A DNA stretch of 64,000 nt from DASRJW01 sp964567755 (GTDB lineage Bacteria; Krumholzibacteriota; Krumholzibacteriia; G020349025). The notes under the pieces were generated by a model. It did not search any database and had not been told where the DNA came from. It was given only the letters and a program-made list of their open reading frames with translations. This document shows positions 34,658 through 43,240 of the stretch, piece after piece; position 1 is the first letter of the stretch; each line of letters begins with the position of its first letter. The translations under genes and the position numbers were made by a program. The stretch covers positions 62,001-126,000 of the forward strand of contig CAZMNW010000020.1 in assembly GCA_964567755.1 (NCBI GenBank), given 5' to 3'.

Positions 34658-35143
34658 ATGAAACTACAGGATCCCATCCATCTTCTCAAAGAGGAGCACG
34701 ACACCACGCTCGCCGAGTTGGAGCGCATGGAGTTCGCGGTCGCCGATCTCAGTGGCAGAGGCAGGGCGCAGGCCCTGCAGACGCTGCAGAAAGGCCTGAA
34801 GTTCCTCGATGGTACGGTTCGAGCGCATGGCGAACGCGAAGAACAATTGCTCTACCCGGTGCTCGGACGTCATGTCCCGAAGCAAACCGTGGATGTCATG
34901 CTGGAAGAGCACAAGGAACTGTGGTGGGAGATGGACATGCTCCAAGGTGCATTGCGCCGGCAAGACCCGCCGCACAACGAGGTCCGTTGGCATGCGATCG
35001 CGCTGATCGATCTCTTGCGCCGGCACATCGACAAGGAGAACAACGTCATCTTTCTCATGACGGCGCAAATGCTGTCGGAGCAGGAGTATCGGGATCTGGC
35101 GGAAGCGTTGACGAGGATGCATGAGGCAGATCGAGAGCAGTAG
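34658..35143 (+). CDS. Hemerythrin HHE-domain protein
   Basis: 161 residues. The di-iron ligands of hemerythrin-like proteins can be traced in the four helices: LLKEEHDTTLAELER, VRAHGEREEQLLYPVLG, LEEHKELWWEMDM and LRRHIDKENNVIFLM. ATG 34658 follows GGAGGAAG at good spacing, although the frame is open back to 34526. HHE proteins bind O2, NO or store/deliver iron, as in Ric/YtfE repair of damaged iron-sulfur clusters. Divergence from an Fe-S-type Rrf2 regulator fits a role in nitrosative or oxidative damage repair. A strong terminator follows the stop. Confidence 0.85.
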   Translation: MKLQDPIHLLKEEHDTTLAELERMEFAVADLSGRGRAQALQTLQKGLKFLDGTVRAHGEREEQLLYPVLGRHVPKQTVDVMLEEHKELWWEMDMLQGALRRQDPPHNEVRWHAIALIDLLRRHIDKENNVIFLMTAQMLSEQEYRDLAEALTRMHEADREQ

Positions 35144-35163
35144 AGCAGAAACGCTTTCGCACA

Positions 35164-35202
35164 CCGGCGGCGTCTGAGCCCACGACGCCGCCGGGTTTTT
35201 TT
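35164..35202 (+). terminator. Intrinsic terminator after the hemerythrin gene
   Basis: CCGGCGGCGTC pairs perfectly with GACGCCGCCGG around a nine-base loop and is followed by G and seven T residues. It isolates the hemerythrin transcript from the sigma-54 activator gene that starts at 35331. Confidence 0.88.
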
Positions 35203-35330
35203 CGTGTGCCGGTGGCCTTCCCAGGGGTGGCGACCGCCCGGCGGCCCGTTTGCTACCATGGGCCGACCGTGGCGTGGCGACCGCCCGGCGGGAACGCCTC
35301 GTCACGAGGCATGCGAAACGTCAGGAGTCG

Positions 35331-36818
35331 ATGCCGCTCTACTTCCATCTATTGAACGACAAAGAAATCGACCGCCTCCAGGTGGTCCTGCGGGTCATTC
35401 GGGACAACCGTGAGGGAGTTCTGGATCGCTGGTACGAGCTGTATACCCTGCATTTCGCCCACGACCGCACGTTCTCCGAAAGCGAGTTCAAGGCGGTTTA
35501 CGGGCGGGACATCGACGTCGTGACCGAGACGCTCCTCGACCACGACATCGTCGCCCTGGCGCAAGGCGTGCGCCGCATCGGCGACCAGCTCCTCGAGCGC
35601 GGCGTGCCCTTCGAGGAGATCATTGCTTCGATGCACCTGTTCGAGGAGAGCTGCGCCATCTTCTTTCGACGCAACCTTTCGGTGCTCGCCAAGGGTCCGG
35701 ACATTTACCTCATTTTCGACAAACTATCGCACGTCCGCATGATCCTGATCGCCGAGGCCTACTTCGGCAGCCATGACGCCCGGCACCAGGTGCGGACACG
35801 AAGCCTCGAGCGCGATTTGCAGCAGCTCGATCCCGAGGTGACGAAGCGCCAGAGCTTCCACGGTCTGATCGGGGCGAGCCCGGCGATGCGCCGAGTGTAT
35901 GAACGCGTGCAGGCCGCCTCCCCCGGAGGCGCCTCCATCTTGATCACGGGCGAGAGCGGCACGGGCAAGGAAGTGCTGGCGCGCGCCATTCACGAGGTGG
36001 GGTCCCCCCCGGCGGCGCCGTTCATCGCCGTGAACTGCGCCGCGCTGCCGCGCGAGCTGATCGAAAGCGAGCTCTTCGGGCATCGCAAGGGCGCCTTCAG
36101 CGGCGCCACGGGCGAATCCTTGGGGCTGGTGCGAGCTGCCGAGGGCGGGACGTTGTTGCTCGACGAGATCACCGAGATGCCGCTCGAAACACAAGCCAAG
36201 CTGCTGCGCGCCTTGCAGGAGCGCGTCGTGCGGCCGGTGGGAGCGACGGCCGAGATCCCCGTGAACGTGCGTTTCATCGCCTCGACCAACCGGCCGATCG
36301 CCGAAGCCATCGCCGAAGGCAAGCTGCGCGAGGATCTCTACTACCGGCTCAAGGTGCACACGATCGAGCTGCCGCCGCTGCGGGAGCGCTTGGCCGATTT
36401 GCCGCTGCTAGTGGAGCACTGCATCGCGCTGTTCAACCGGCGGTATCCACGCGTGGTCGAGTGCATCGAGGATGAGGCGATCCAGGCGCTGCGCGGCTAC
36501 AGCTGGCCGGGTAACGTGCGCGAGCTGATGAACGCCATCGAGGTGGCCTTTGCCTATGGCCGCACCGACTGCATCCGCCTCCAGGATCTGCCGGCGGAGG
36601 TGTGCGGACGCCGGGAATCACCTCCCGCGGCCAACGGCGACGTGTTCGACGCCCTGTCGCCCATTCCAACCTTCGAGGAGTCGGAGAAACTCCTGCTCGA
36701 ACGGGCTCTGGATGCGACCAGCGGCAACAAGCTGCGCGCTGCCAAGATGCTCGGGATCTCACGCAAGCAGCTCTACGCCAAGATCAAGAAGTACGCGATC
36801 GAGCTGGCCGCGGACTGA
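35331..36818 (+). CDS. Sigma-54-dependent activator with an all-helical N-terminal sensor domain
   Basis: 495 residues. Residues 1-160 form an all-alpha domain (EGVLDRWYELYTLHFAHDRTF, GVPFEEIIASMHLFEESCAIFF) resembling RsbRD-N/globin-fold sensors rather than a receiver or GAF. The AAA+ domain has Walker A GESGTGK (207-213), a sigma-54-contact loop reading GAFSGA (254-259) instead of GAFTGA, Walker B TLLLDEITE, and the arginine-finger region LREDLYYRL. A Fis-type helix-turn-helix ends the protein (KLRAAKMLGISRKQLYAKIKK). ATG 35331 has AGGAG. Likely target: the -24/-12 promoter at 37689 before the pyruvate oxidoreductase gene. The signal is unknown. Confidence 0.9.
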   Translation: MPLYFHLLNDKEIDRLQVVLRVIRDNREGVLDRWYELYTLHFAHDRTFSESEFKAVYGRDIDVVTETLLDHDIVALAQGVRRIGDQLLERGVPFEEIIASMHLFEESCAIFFRRNLSVLAKGPDIYLIFDKLSHVRMILIAEAYFGSHDARHQVRTRSLERDLQQLDPEVTKRQSFHGLIGASPAMRRVYERVQAASPGGASILITGESGTGKEVLARAIHEVGSPPAAPFIAVNCAALPRELIESELFGHRKGAFSGATGESLGLVRAAEGGTLLLDEITEMPLETQAKLLRALQERVVRPVGATAEIPVNVRFIASTNRPIAEAIAEGKLREDLYYRLKVHTIELPPLRERLADLPLLVEHCIALFNRRYPRVVECIEDEAIQALRGYSWPGNVRELMNAIEVAFAYGRTDCIRLQDLPAEVCGRRESPPAANGDVFDALSPIPTFEESEKLLLERALDATSGNKLRAAKMLGISRKQLYAKIKKYAIELAAD

Positions 36819-36848
36819 TTTGACCCGACGTCGCAGACGATCCTCGCC

Positions 36849-37406
36849 TCAGTACGCCACCAGCCGATGCCGGATTCGTTCCAAGGCGGTCTTGTAGTCG
36901 AAGCCAGTGAACGTCGGACTGTCGGCATTGTGGCAGCGTTTGCACACCGGCGGACCGGGATCGATCAGCCCTGCCGCGCGCGCTTTGGCGTCGTCGATCA
37001 TGTGCTCGATCTTGCCGTAGTCTGCGCCCGCACCATGGCACGATTCACATTGCACGCCGTCCTGGCGCTTGAAGCCTTCCGCCAGGCGTTCCTTCGCTTC
37101 CCCCGCGCCCGTGGTGTGGCAGCGCAAGCACGACTGCGAGTCTTGCGGTTCGGCGATGCCGAACTTCGCCGCGACCTCGCGCGCGCGATCGGTCCCCAGC
37201 GTTTCCCAGGCTTTCGCGTGGGCGCTGGTCCGCCAGGACTGCACCTGTTGTCCCGTGGCTTTGGAGCCATGGCACCTGCCGCAGCGATCGACACCCACGA
37301 ACATCGGTGCCGGCTTGCCTTCCTGGCTCCAACCCGGGGCCAAGAACAGGGTGACGCCAACGGCCACCAGGAGCCCGTGTCCGAGCTGGGCTTTGCGTGT
37401 TCTCAT
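36849..37406 (-). CDS. Tetrahaem c-type cytochrome (cytochrome c554-like), periplasmic
   Basis: 185 residues with signal peptide (LGHGLLVAVGVTLFLAPGWSQ). Four CxxCH motifs: CGRCH, CLRCH, CESCH and CKRCH, with distal histidines such as TSAHAKAWETL that are typical of the c554/NapC-associated tetrahaem fold (PF13435). It should shuttle electrons in the periplasm. ATG 37406 follows GAGGAGGTGG. It is convergent with the sigma-54 activator (30-base gap) and divergent from the pyruvate:ferredoxin oxidoreductase gene; the haem count and location link it to the conduit operon 6 kb downstream. Confidence 0.9.
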   Translation of the reverse strand: MRTRKAQLGHGLLVAVGVTLFLAPGWSQEGKPAPMFVGVDRCGRCHGSKATGQQVQSWRTSAHAKAWETLGTDRAREVAAKFGIAEPQDSQSCLRCHTTGAGEAKERLAEGFKRQDGVQCESCHGAGADYGKIEHMIDDAKARAAGLIDPGPPVCKRCHNADSPTFTGFDYKTALERIRHRLVAY

Positions 37407-37688
37407 GGGGCCACCTCCTCGATGATCCCCAGTAGAATTTGCAGCGCAGTGCGCCGATTTCAAAGGTCCGCCGCACTCTTCGAAGCGGCGAGGTGGTGAC
37501 GACACCGCGGGCCGCGTTCTGTTCCTCGCCGCGATTCGAGTCCTGTTCCTGCCCGCGCCGGCACGAACCAGGCGCACGCTCGGGAATCTGTGCCCTCTGG
37601 ACACACCATGGCCTCGCGCGGCATCGCTCCCGCGTCCGGCGCTGGCGCAATCGACGCCTTCACAAGAGATTCCCGAGTGGAGGCAAAG

Positions 37689-37704
37689 CGGCACGCACCT
37701 CGCA
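37689..37704 (+). promoter_or_regulatory. Sigma-54 (-24/-12) promoter candidate for the pyruvate:ferredoxin oxidoreductase
   Basis: CGGCACGCACCTCGCA keeps the invariant GG and GC at exact spacing and matches GGCACG in full; it differs from the consensus TTGC by one base (TCGC) and has C for the leading T. Transcription would start near 37715, about 50 bases before the ATG. It occupies the 359-base divergent gap 37407-37765, in which I see no other gene or clear sigma-70 promoter. Confidence 0.55.
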
Positions 37705-37765
37705 ATACCGCGTGGCGAAGACACGTCGGTCCCGACGGCGACTCGAGGGCAGAAAGGCGGAGGAG

Positions 37766-40700
37766 ATGCAGAGGCGCACCACGACCGTGGAGGGCAACGA
37801 AGCCGCCGCGCGCGTCGCGTACAAGCTGAGCGAAGTCTGCGCCATCTATCCGATCACACCCTCCTCGCCCATGGGCGAATCGGCGGATGCATGGTCGGCG
37901 AGCGCGCAACGCAACCTCTGGGGACACATCCCAGAGGTGGTGGAAATGCAGAGCGAAGGTGGCGCTGCCGGCGCCATTCACGGCGCGTTGCAAAGCGGCA
38001 CCCTGGCGACGACATTCACCTCGTCGCAGGGGCTGCTCTTGATGCTCCCCAACATGTACAAGATCGCCGGCGAGCTCACGCCGGCGGTGTTCCATGTGGC
38101 CGCACGCACGGTGGCCACGCACGCGCTCTCCATCTTCGGCGACCATAGCGATGTAATGGCGGCGCGGGGCACGGGCTGGGCGCTGCTGGCCTCGGGTTCC
38201 GTGCAGGAAGTGCAAGACCTGGCCTGCATCGCGCACGCGGCAACGCTCGAAACTCGTGTGCCCTTCCTGCATTTCTTCGATGGGTTCCGCACCTCGCACG
38301 AGGTCGCCAAGATCGAAGAACTCTCCGACGAAGTGATGCGCGCGATGGTGAGTGAAGAAGCGGTGAGCGCGCATCGGCAGCGGGCGTTGACGCCCGATCG
38401 CCCGGTGTTGCGCGGCACGGCCCAGAACCCCGACGTCTTCTTCCAGTCCAGGGAAGCGGCGAACCCGTGGTACGACGCCTGTCCGCATGTGGTGCAGAAG
38501 GTCATGGATCGCTTCAGCGCCCACACCGGAAGGGCATATCATCTGTTCGACTACGTTGGCGCGCCCGATGCCGATCGCGTCATCGTCGCCATGGGCAGTG
38601 GCGCCGAAGCAGCACAGGAGTGCGTTGATGCCTTGCGCGCGCGCGGTGAAAAAGTCGGACTGGTGCGGGTGCGGTTGTACCGGCCGTTTTCTCTGCCGGG
38701 ATTCCTGCGAGCGCTGCCACGCACGACGCGCTGCATCGCGGTCCTCGATCGCACCAAGGAACCCGGTGCGCCGGGCGAGCCACTGTACCTCGACGTAGTG
38801 AACGCCATTGCCGAGTCTTGCGACGCGCCGGCACCGGCGTTCGCCGTGCGCCCGCGCGTGATCGGCGGCAGGTATGGATTGGCGAGCAAGGAGTTCACAC
38901 CGGCCATGGTCAAGGCCGTGTTCGAGGAGATGAAGAAAACCGGGGCCAAGAACCACTTCACCGTCGGCATCCGGGATGACGTCACGGGGACCAGCCTCGA
39001 GTTCGATCCGACCTTCACCACCGAGGGCGACGACGTGTTCCGCGCCGTGTTCTACGGTCTCGGCAGCGATGGCACGGTCGGCGCCAACAAGAACTCCATC
39101 AAGATCATCGGTGAGAAAACCGATCTCGCGGCCCAGGGGTACTTCGTCTACGACAGCAAGAAGGCCGGGTCCATCACCGTCAGCCATCTGCGCTTCGGCG
39201 GCTCTCTGATTCGCTCGTCTTACCTGATTCAGCAGGCGCACTTCGTCGCTTGTCACCATCCGCTGTTCCTGGACCGCCAGGACATCCTGGCCGCGGCGCT
39301 CCCGGGCGGCGTTTTCTTGTTCAACACGCCCGTGTCGCCCGCCCATGTCTGGGACACCTTGACGCGCGAAGCACAAGAGCATCTGGTGCACAAGCGACTC
39401 AAGCTCTTCGTCATCGACGCCTTTCGAGTGGCGCGCGAGGCCAACATGGGCGGACGCATCAACACCATCATGCAGACTTGCTTCTTTGCCATCAGCGGCG
39501 TTCTGCCGCGGGATCAAGCCATCGCCTGCATCAAGAACTCGATCGTCGAGACCTACGGCAAGAAGGGCGCGTCGATCGTGGAAATGAACTTCGCGGCCGT
39601 CGATCGCACCCTCGAAGGCCTGCACGAGGTCGAAGTCCCCTCTCAGGTCACCGCCACCCGCGGCATCGCGCCGGCGATCGCGGCCGCGGCGCCCGCGTTC
39701 TTGCAGCAGGTCACCTCACCGATCATCGCCGGATGCGGTGATGGCTTGCCGGTGAGTGCGCTTCCTTGCGACGGCACCTTCCCATTGTCGACGTCGCGGT
39801 GGGAGAAGCGCAGCATCGCCCTCGAGATCCCCATCTGGGACGCTGCGATCTGCACTCAGTGTGGCAAGTGCGCCATCGTCTGCCCGCACGCGGCCATTCG
39901 GTCGAAGGTCTACGCGCCGGCGGCGCTGGCCGGCGCGCCGGCGGATTTTCGCTCCAGCCCGGTGCGCGGCAAGGATTTCCTCGAGCTCGGCGCGGACTGG
40001 CTGTACAGCATTCAAGTGGCGCCTGAAGACTGCACCGGCTGCGGCATCTGCATCGAGGTCTGCCCGGCGAAGAGCAAGGAAGAGGTGCGGCACAAGGCCA
40101 TCAACCTGTGTGCGAAGGACGAGCATCTGGAGGTGGAACGCACCAGCTTCGAGTTCTTCCTCGGCCTGCCCGAGGCCGATCGTGCCGCGGTGAAGAACAC
40201 CAGCGTGCGCGGCTCGCAGCTGTTGCAACCTCTGTTCGAGGCGAGTGGCGCCTGCGTGGGTTGTGGGGAAACCCCGTACCTCAAATTGATGAGTCAGCTG
40301 TTCGGCGATCGAAGTTTGGTGGCGAATGCCACGGGTTGCTCTTCCATCTACGGTGGCAACCTGCCGACCACGCCGTGGTCGGTCGATGGCAACGGCCGCG
40401 GGCCGGCCTGGTCCAACTCGTTGTTCGAAGACAATGCGGAATTCGGTCTCGGTTTCCGCATCTCCGTGGACAAACAGCAGGAGATGGCGCGCGAGCTGTT
40501 GCAACGGCTGCGCACATCGATCGACGCCGACGATCTGGTGGCGGCGCTGCTCGACGCCGACCAGAGCGACGAGGCCGGCATTCGCGCCCAACGCGAGCGC
40601 GTCGTCGCACTGCGACAGCGGCTCGCGGGCTGCCTGGAACCCGACGCGGCGCGGCTGGGCCTCTTGGCGGACGCCTTGGTGAAGAAAAGCGTGTGGATCG

Positions 40701-41461
40701 TGGGCGGCGACGGCTGGGCGTACGACATCGGTTTCGGCGGCCTCGATCATGTCATGGCCAGCGGGCGCGACGTCAACATCCTCGTGCTCGATACGGAGGT
40801 TTACAGCAACACCGGTGGCCAAATGAGCAAGAGCACGCCACGCGCGGCAGTCGCCAAGTTCGCCTCGGCGGGCAAGTCGGAGGCCAAGAAAGACCTAGGG
40901 TTGATCGCCATGACGTACGGCAACGTCTACGTGGCCCGCGTCGCCATGGGGGCCAACGACGCGCAGACCATCCGCACCTTGATCGACGCCGAGTCCTACC
41001 CGGGTCCGTCGCTCATCATCGCCTACAGCCACTGCATCGCCCATGGGATCGACATGCGCTTCGGCATGACGAATCAGAAGCTGGCAGTGCAGAGCGGGCA
41101 CTGGCCGCTGTTCCGCTTCGATCCGCGCCGAGTCCGCGAGGGCAAGAATCCGCTGCAGCTGGACAGCAAGCCACCGAGTATCCCCCTCGACAAATATCTG
41201 TATGGCGAGACGCGCTTCAAGATGCTGCAGAAGGCCCTGCCGGAGCGGGCGCGGCAACTCCTGCGCCTCGCACAAGGCGATGTCGACAAGCGCTGGCGGC
41301 TGTATGCACAACTGGCGGCGCTGCCGTGCAGCGACGAGCCTCGCGAACCGGGCAAGACGCGGGCGCCGCGCGCACTGGACGCGGCAGCGACGCACGCAGA
41401 CGCGGCGCAGGACGGTACGCCCGGGTCCCAAACGCCTGTCGCAGTGGAGGGGGAGAGATGA
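37766..41461 (+). CDS. nifJ: Pyruvate:ferredoxin (flavodoxin) oxidoreductase, single-chain
   Basis: 1231 residues, the normal size of homodimeric NifJ/PFOR. Domain order is complete: YPITPSSPMGE near residues 28-38 in domain I; the gamma-like domain (YFVYDSKKAGSITVSHLRFG); two [4Fe-4S] motifs CTQCGKCAIVCPH and CTGCGICIEVCPA; the proximal cluster segment CVGCGETPYLK; and the TPP domain (GGDGWAYDIGFGGLDHVMASG, LDTEVYSNTGGQMSKSTPR). It oxidises pyruvate and CoA to acetyl-CoA, CO2 and reduced ferredoxin or flavodoxin, reversibly. The last about 45 residues are an unrelated Ala/Pro/Arg tail. It overlaps the dihydroorotate-dehydrogenase-like gene by four bases and has a sigma-54-type promoter 62 bases upstream. 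Confidence 0.95.
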   Translation: MQRRTTTVEGNEAAARVAYKLSEVCAIYPITPSSPMGESADAWSASAQRNLWGHIPEVVEMQSEGGAAGAIHGALQSGTLATTFTSSQGLLLMLPNMYKIAGELTPAVFHVAARTVATHALSIFGDHSDVMAARGTGWALLASGSVQEVQDLACIAHAATLETRVPFLHFFDGFRTSHEVAKIEELSDEVMRAMVSEEAVSAHRQRALTPDRPVLRGTAQNPDVFFQSREAANPWYDACPHVVQKVMDRFSAHTGRAYHLFDYVGAPDADRVIVAMGSGAEAAQECVDALRARGEKVGLVRVRLYRPFSLPGFLRALPRTTRCIAVLDRTKEPGAPGEPLYLDVVNAIAESCDAPAPAFAVRPRVIGGRYGLASKEFTPAMVKAVFEEMKKTGAKNHFTVGIRDDVTGTSLEFDPTFTTEGDDVFRAVFYGLGSDGTVGANKNSIKIIGEKTDLAAQGYFVYDSKKAGSITVSHLRFGGSLIRSSYLIQQAHFVACHHPLFLDRQDILAAALPGGVFLFNTPVSPAHVWDTLTREAQEHLVHKRLKLFVIDAFRVAREANMGGRINTIMQTCFFAISGVLPRDQAIACIKNSIVETYGKKGASIVEMNFAAVDRTLEGLHEVEVPSQVTATRGIAPAIAAAAPAFLQQVTSPIIAGCGDGLPVSALPCDGTFPLSTSRWEKRSIALEIPIWDAAICTQCGKCAIVCPHAAIRSKVYAPAALAGAPADFRSSPVRGKDFLELGADWLYSIQVAPEDCTGCGICIEVCPAKSKEEVRHKAINLCAKDEHLEVERTSFEFFLGLPEADRAAVKNTSVRGSQLLQPLFEASGACVGCGETPYLKLMSQLFGDRSLVANATGCSSIYGGNLPTTPWSVDGNGRGPAWSNSLFEDNAEFGLGFRISVDKQQEMARELLQRLRTSIDADDLVAALLDADQSDEAGIRAQRERVVALRQRLAGCLEPDAARLGLLADALVKKSVWIVGGDGWAYDIGFGGLDHVMASGRDVNILVLDTEVYSNTGGQMSKSTPRAAVAKFASAGKSEAKKDLGLIAMTYGNVYVARVAMGANDAQTIRTLIDAESYPGPSLIIAYSHCIAHGIDMRFGMTNQKLAVQSGHWPLFRFDPRRVREGKNPLQLDSKPPSIPLDKYLYGETRFKMLQKALPERARQLLRLAQGDVDKRWRLYAQLAALPCSDEPREPGKTRAPRALDAAATHADAAQDGTPGSQTPVAVEGER

Positions 41462-42450
41462 TCGACCTCACGACGCGCTATCTCGGCATGCGCCTGCGCA
41501 ATCCATTGGTGCCGTCGGCATCGCCATTGTCCCGCGACATCGACATGGCCAAACGGCTGGAGGACGCGGGCGCGGCGGCATTGGTCATGGAGTCCTTGTT
41601 CGAGGAGGACATCCTGCACGATCAACACGAGCTGCATTCGCGCACCGAGGCTGGATCGGAGAGCTTTGCCGAGTCGCTGCATTACTTTCCCGAGCACGAT
41701 CGTTACGAAATGCTGGGCGAGGACTATTTGGAGCGCCTGGTGCAGCTGAAGAAGAGCCTGGAGATTCCGGTGATCGCGAGCCTCAATGGCGCGACGCCGG
41801 GTGGCTGGACGCGTTACGCCGAGATGTTGCAGGAGGCCGGCGCCGATGCCATCGAGCTCAATATCTATTTTTTGGCCACGAGCCCGGAAGAAACGGCAGC
41901 GGCTGTCGAACAGCGCACCATCGACATCCTGCAGTCGGTGCGAGCGTCCGTGAACGTTCCCGTGGCCGTGAAGGTCGGGCCGTTCTGGAGCGCCTTCGCC
42001 CACATGGCACGACGTCTCGAGCAAACCGGTGCCAACGGCCTCGTCCTCTTCAATCGTTTCTATCAGCCGGACATCGATCTGGAAGACATGAGCCTGGTGC
42101 CCAACGTGCTGCTGTCCACGCCGCAAGCGATGCGCTTGCCTTTGCGCTGGATCGCGATCCTGCGTGACCAAGTCGCCCTCAGCCTGGCCGCCACGAGCGG
42201 CATCCATACCGCCAGGGACGTGATCAAGATGCTGTTGGCGGGAGCCGACGTGACGATGATGGCTTCGGCCTTGCTGATGCACGGGCCGGCGCATCTCGAA
42301 GCGGTGCTCGCTGCCGTCCGAGCCTGGATGGAGGAGCGCGAGTATGACTCGGTGGAGCAGATGAAGGGGAGCATGAGCTACGCCAACGTACCCAACCCCG
42401 GGGAATTCGAGCGCGCCAACTACATGCGCGCATTGAAGACCTTTCGCTGA
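41458..42450 (+). CDS. Dihydroorotate dehydrogenase-like flavoprotein coupled to NifJ
   Basis: 330 residues with an FMN TIM-barrel of the PyrD type: TTRYLGMRLRNPLVPSASPLS at the start, IPVIASLNGATPGGW, ADAIELNIYFLATSPEET, VPVAVKVGPFW and ATSGIHTARDVIKMLLAGADVTMMASALL at the phosphate site. It belongs to the atypical group often found next to nifJ, not to the pyrimidine-biosynthesis clusters, and no other pyr gene is near. ATGA overlap with the nifJ stop means translational coupling. A role in pyruvate/ferredoxin metabolism is inferred from this location; its substrate is unknown. Confidence 0.85.
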   Translation: MIDLTTRYLGMRLRNPLVPSASPLSRDIDMAKRLEDAGAAALVMESLFEEDILHDQHELHSRTEAGSESFAESLHYFPEHDRYEMLGEDYLERLVQLKKSLEIPVIASLNGATPGGWTRYAEMLQEAGADAIELNIYFLATSPEETAAAVEQRTIDILQSVRASVNVPVAVKVGPFWSAFAHMARRLEQTGANGLVLFNRFYQPDIDLEDMSLVPNVLLSTPQAMRLPLRWIAILRDQVALSLAATSGIHTARDVIKMLLAGADVTMMASALLMHGPAHLEAVLAAVRAWMEEREYDSVEQMKGSMSYANVPNPGEFERANYMRALKTFR

Positions 42451-42511
42451 GGACCCACTCGCCCGCGAGCCGGAGCTCTCGGCGCGGGCGAAGATCTCGG
42501 GTCCAAAACGC

Positions 42512-42530
42512 TTGTGAAAAATATCACGAA
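42512..42530. promoter_or_regulatory. CRP/FNR-family (HcpR-like) binding site candidate
   Basis: TTGTGA-AAAATA-TCACGAA fits the TGTGA-N6-TCAC core of CRP-superfamily sites and is close to the TTGTGA-N6-TCACAA pattern reported for HcpR, a nitrosative-stress regulator. It lies 62 bases after the DHOD-like stop in the 352-base gap 42451-42802, which otherwise holds only an AT-rich stretch near 42630-42660 that could contain the next promoter. No CRP-family regulator is encoded in this window. Confidence 0.4.
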
Positions 42531-42802
42531 GTCGATTGAGTTGACTCCCGTCGTCACATCCCTTCTCCGACGGGCCACGGAGCTGCCCCTTTTGGAGTCA
42601 GAACCGGCCTGTGCCTCAACCGGGCGCGATTATGTAATGCGTTATCATTGTTTTGTTTACAGCCACATCTGTGCGGGCATGCTCTTCGCTATTCCCCGAT
42701 TCGTCACGTGGGTCCATGGGCTCGGGCCGTCTCGTCGCGATCACGGAAGCGCGACCCGCAGGACCCAGAAGAAATCTTCGCCGGACGCAGAGAAGAGACG
42801 AC

Positions 42803-43240
42803 ATGCTCACTCCGTTTCGAGAAGGAACCGTGCTCGTGCTGACGGCCAGCGAGCAACTGGCAGGCATCGTCGCGCACGCCATCGAGAGCCTCGGGTCGAG
42901 TGGCCCGCGGCTCAGCAACGTGCGCACGCTCGCGGACTGTCTCGTGGCCCTGCGGCTGTTGTCACCGTGCATGGTCATTGTCGATGACACGGGGCTCGGG
43001 CTCGTGGCCGCTGAGGCGCTGAACGAGATGCACGCGGCGCGGCCTGGAACGCCCATCGTGTATTTGGCATCAGACCACACGCTGGATCTCGAACGCGAGA
43101 TCCGCCAGCGCGGTGTCCTGTTCTACGTGCAGATGCCCGACACGCCGCACCAGCTGGATACCGTTCTCGGTCAGCTGTTGGCGCGGTTGGTGCGCGAAAC
43201 TCCGGGGCGCGGCCACCACGGGTTCGTCGAGCGCCAGTGA
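42803..43240 (+). CDS. Degenerate response-regulator receiver-like protein
   Basis: 145 residues with a CheY-like fold and no output domain. The beta-3 aspartate region is present (CMVIVDDTG, Asp61/Asp62), but the first-strand acidic pair is replaced by LVLTASEQ and the conserved lysine before the fifth-strand proline is Gln (FYVQMPDTPHQ). Such pseudo-receivers usually act by protein contact, not phosphorylation. ATG 42803 has only a weak purine-rich site; an open frame extends upstream without family features. It ends 97 bases before the conduit operon in the same direction and could be its adaptor. Confidence 0.65.
   Translation: MLTPFREGTVLVLTASEQLAGIVAHAIESLGSSGPRLSNVRTLADCLVALRLLSPCMVIVDDTGLGLVAAEALNEMHAARPGTPIVYLASDHTLDLEREIRQRGVLFYVQMPDTPHQLDTVLGQLLARLVRETPGRGHHGFVERQ

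Noticed and set aside
37460..39625. A 721-codon minus-strand frame
   Set aside because: It runs opposite nifJ; the plus strand encodes complete PFOR motifs and the minus frame has biased, low-complexity composition.
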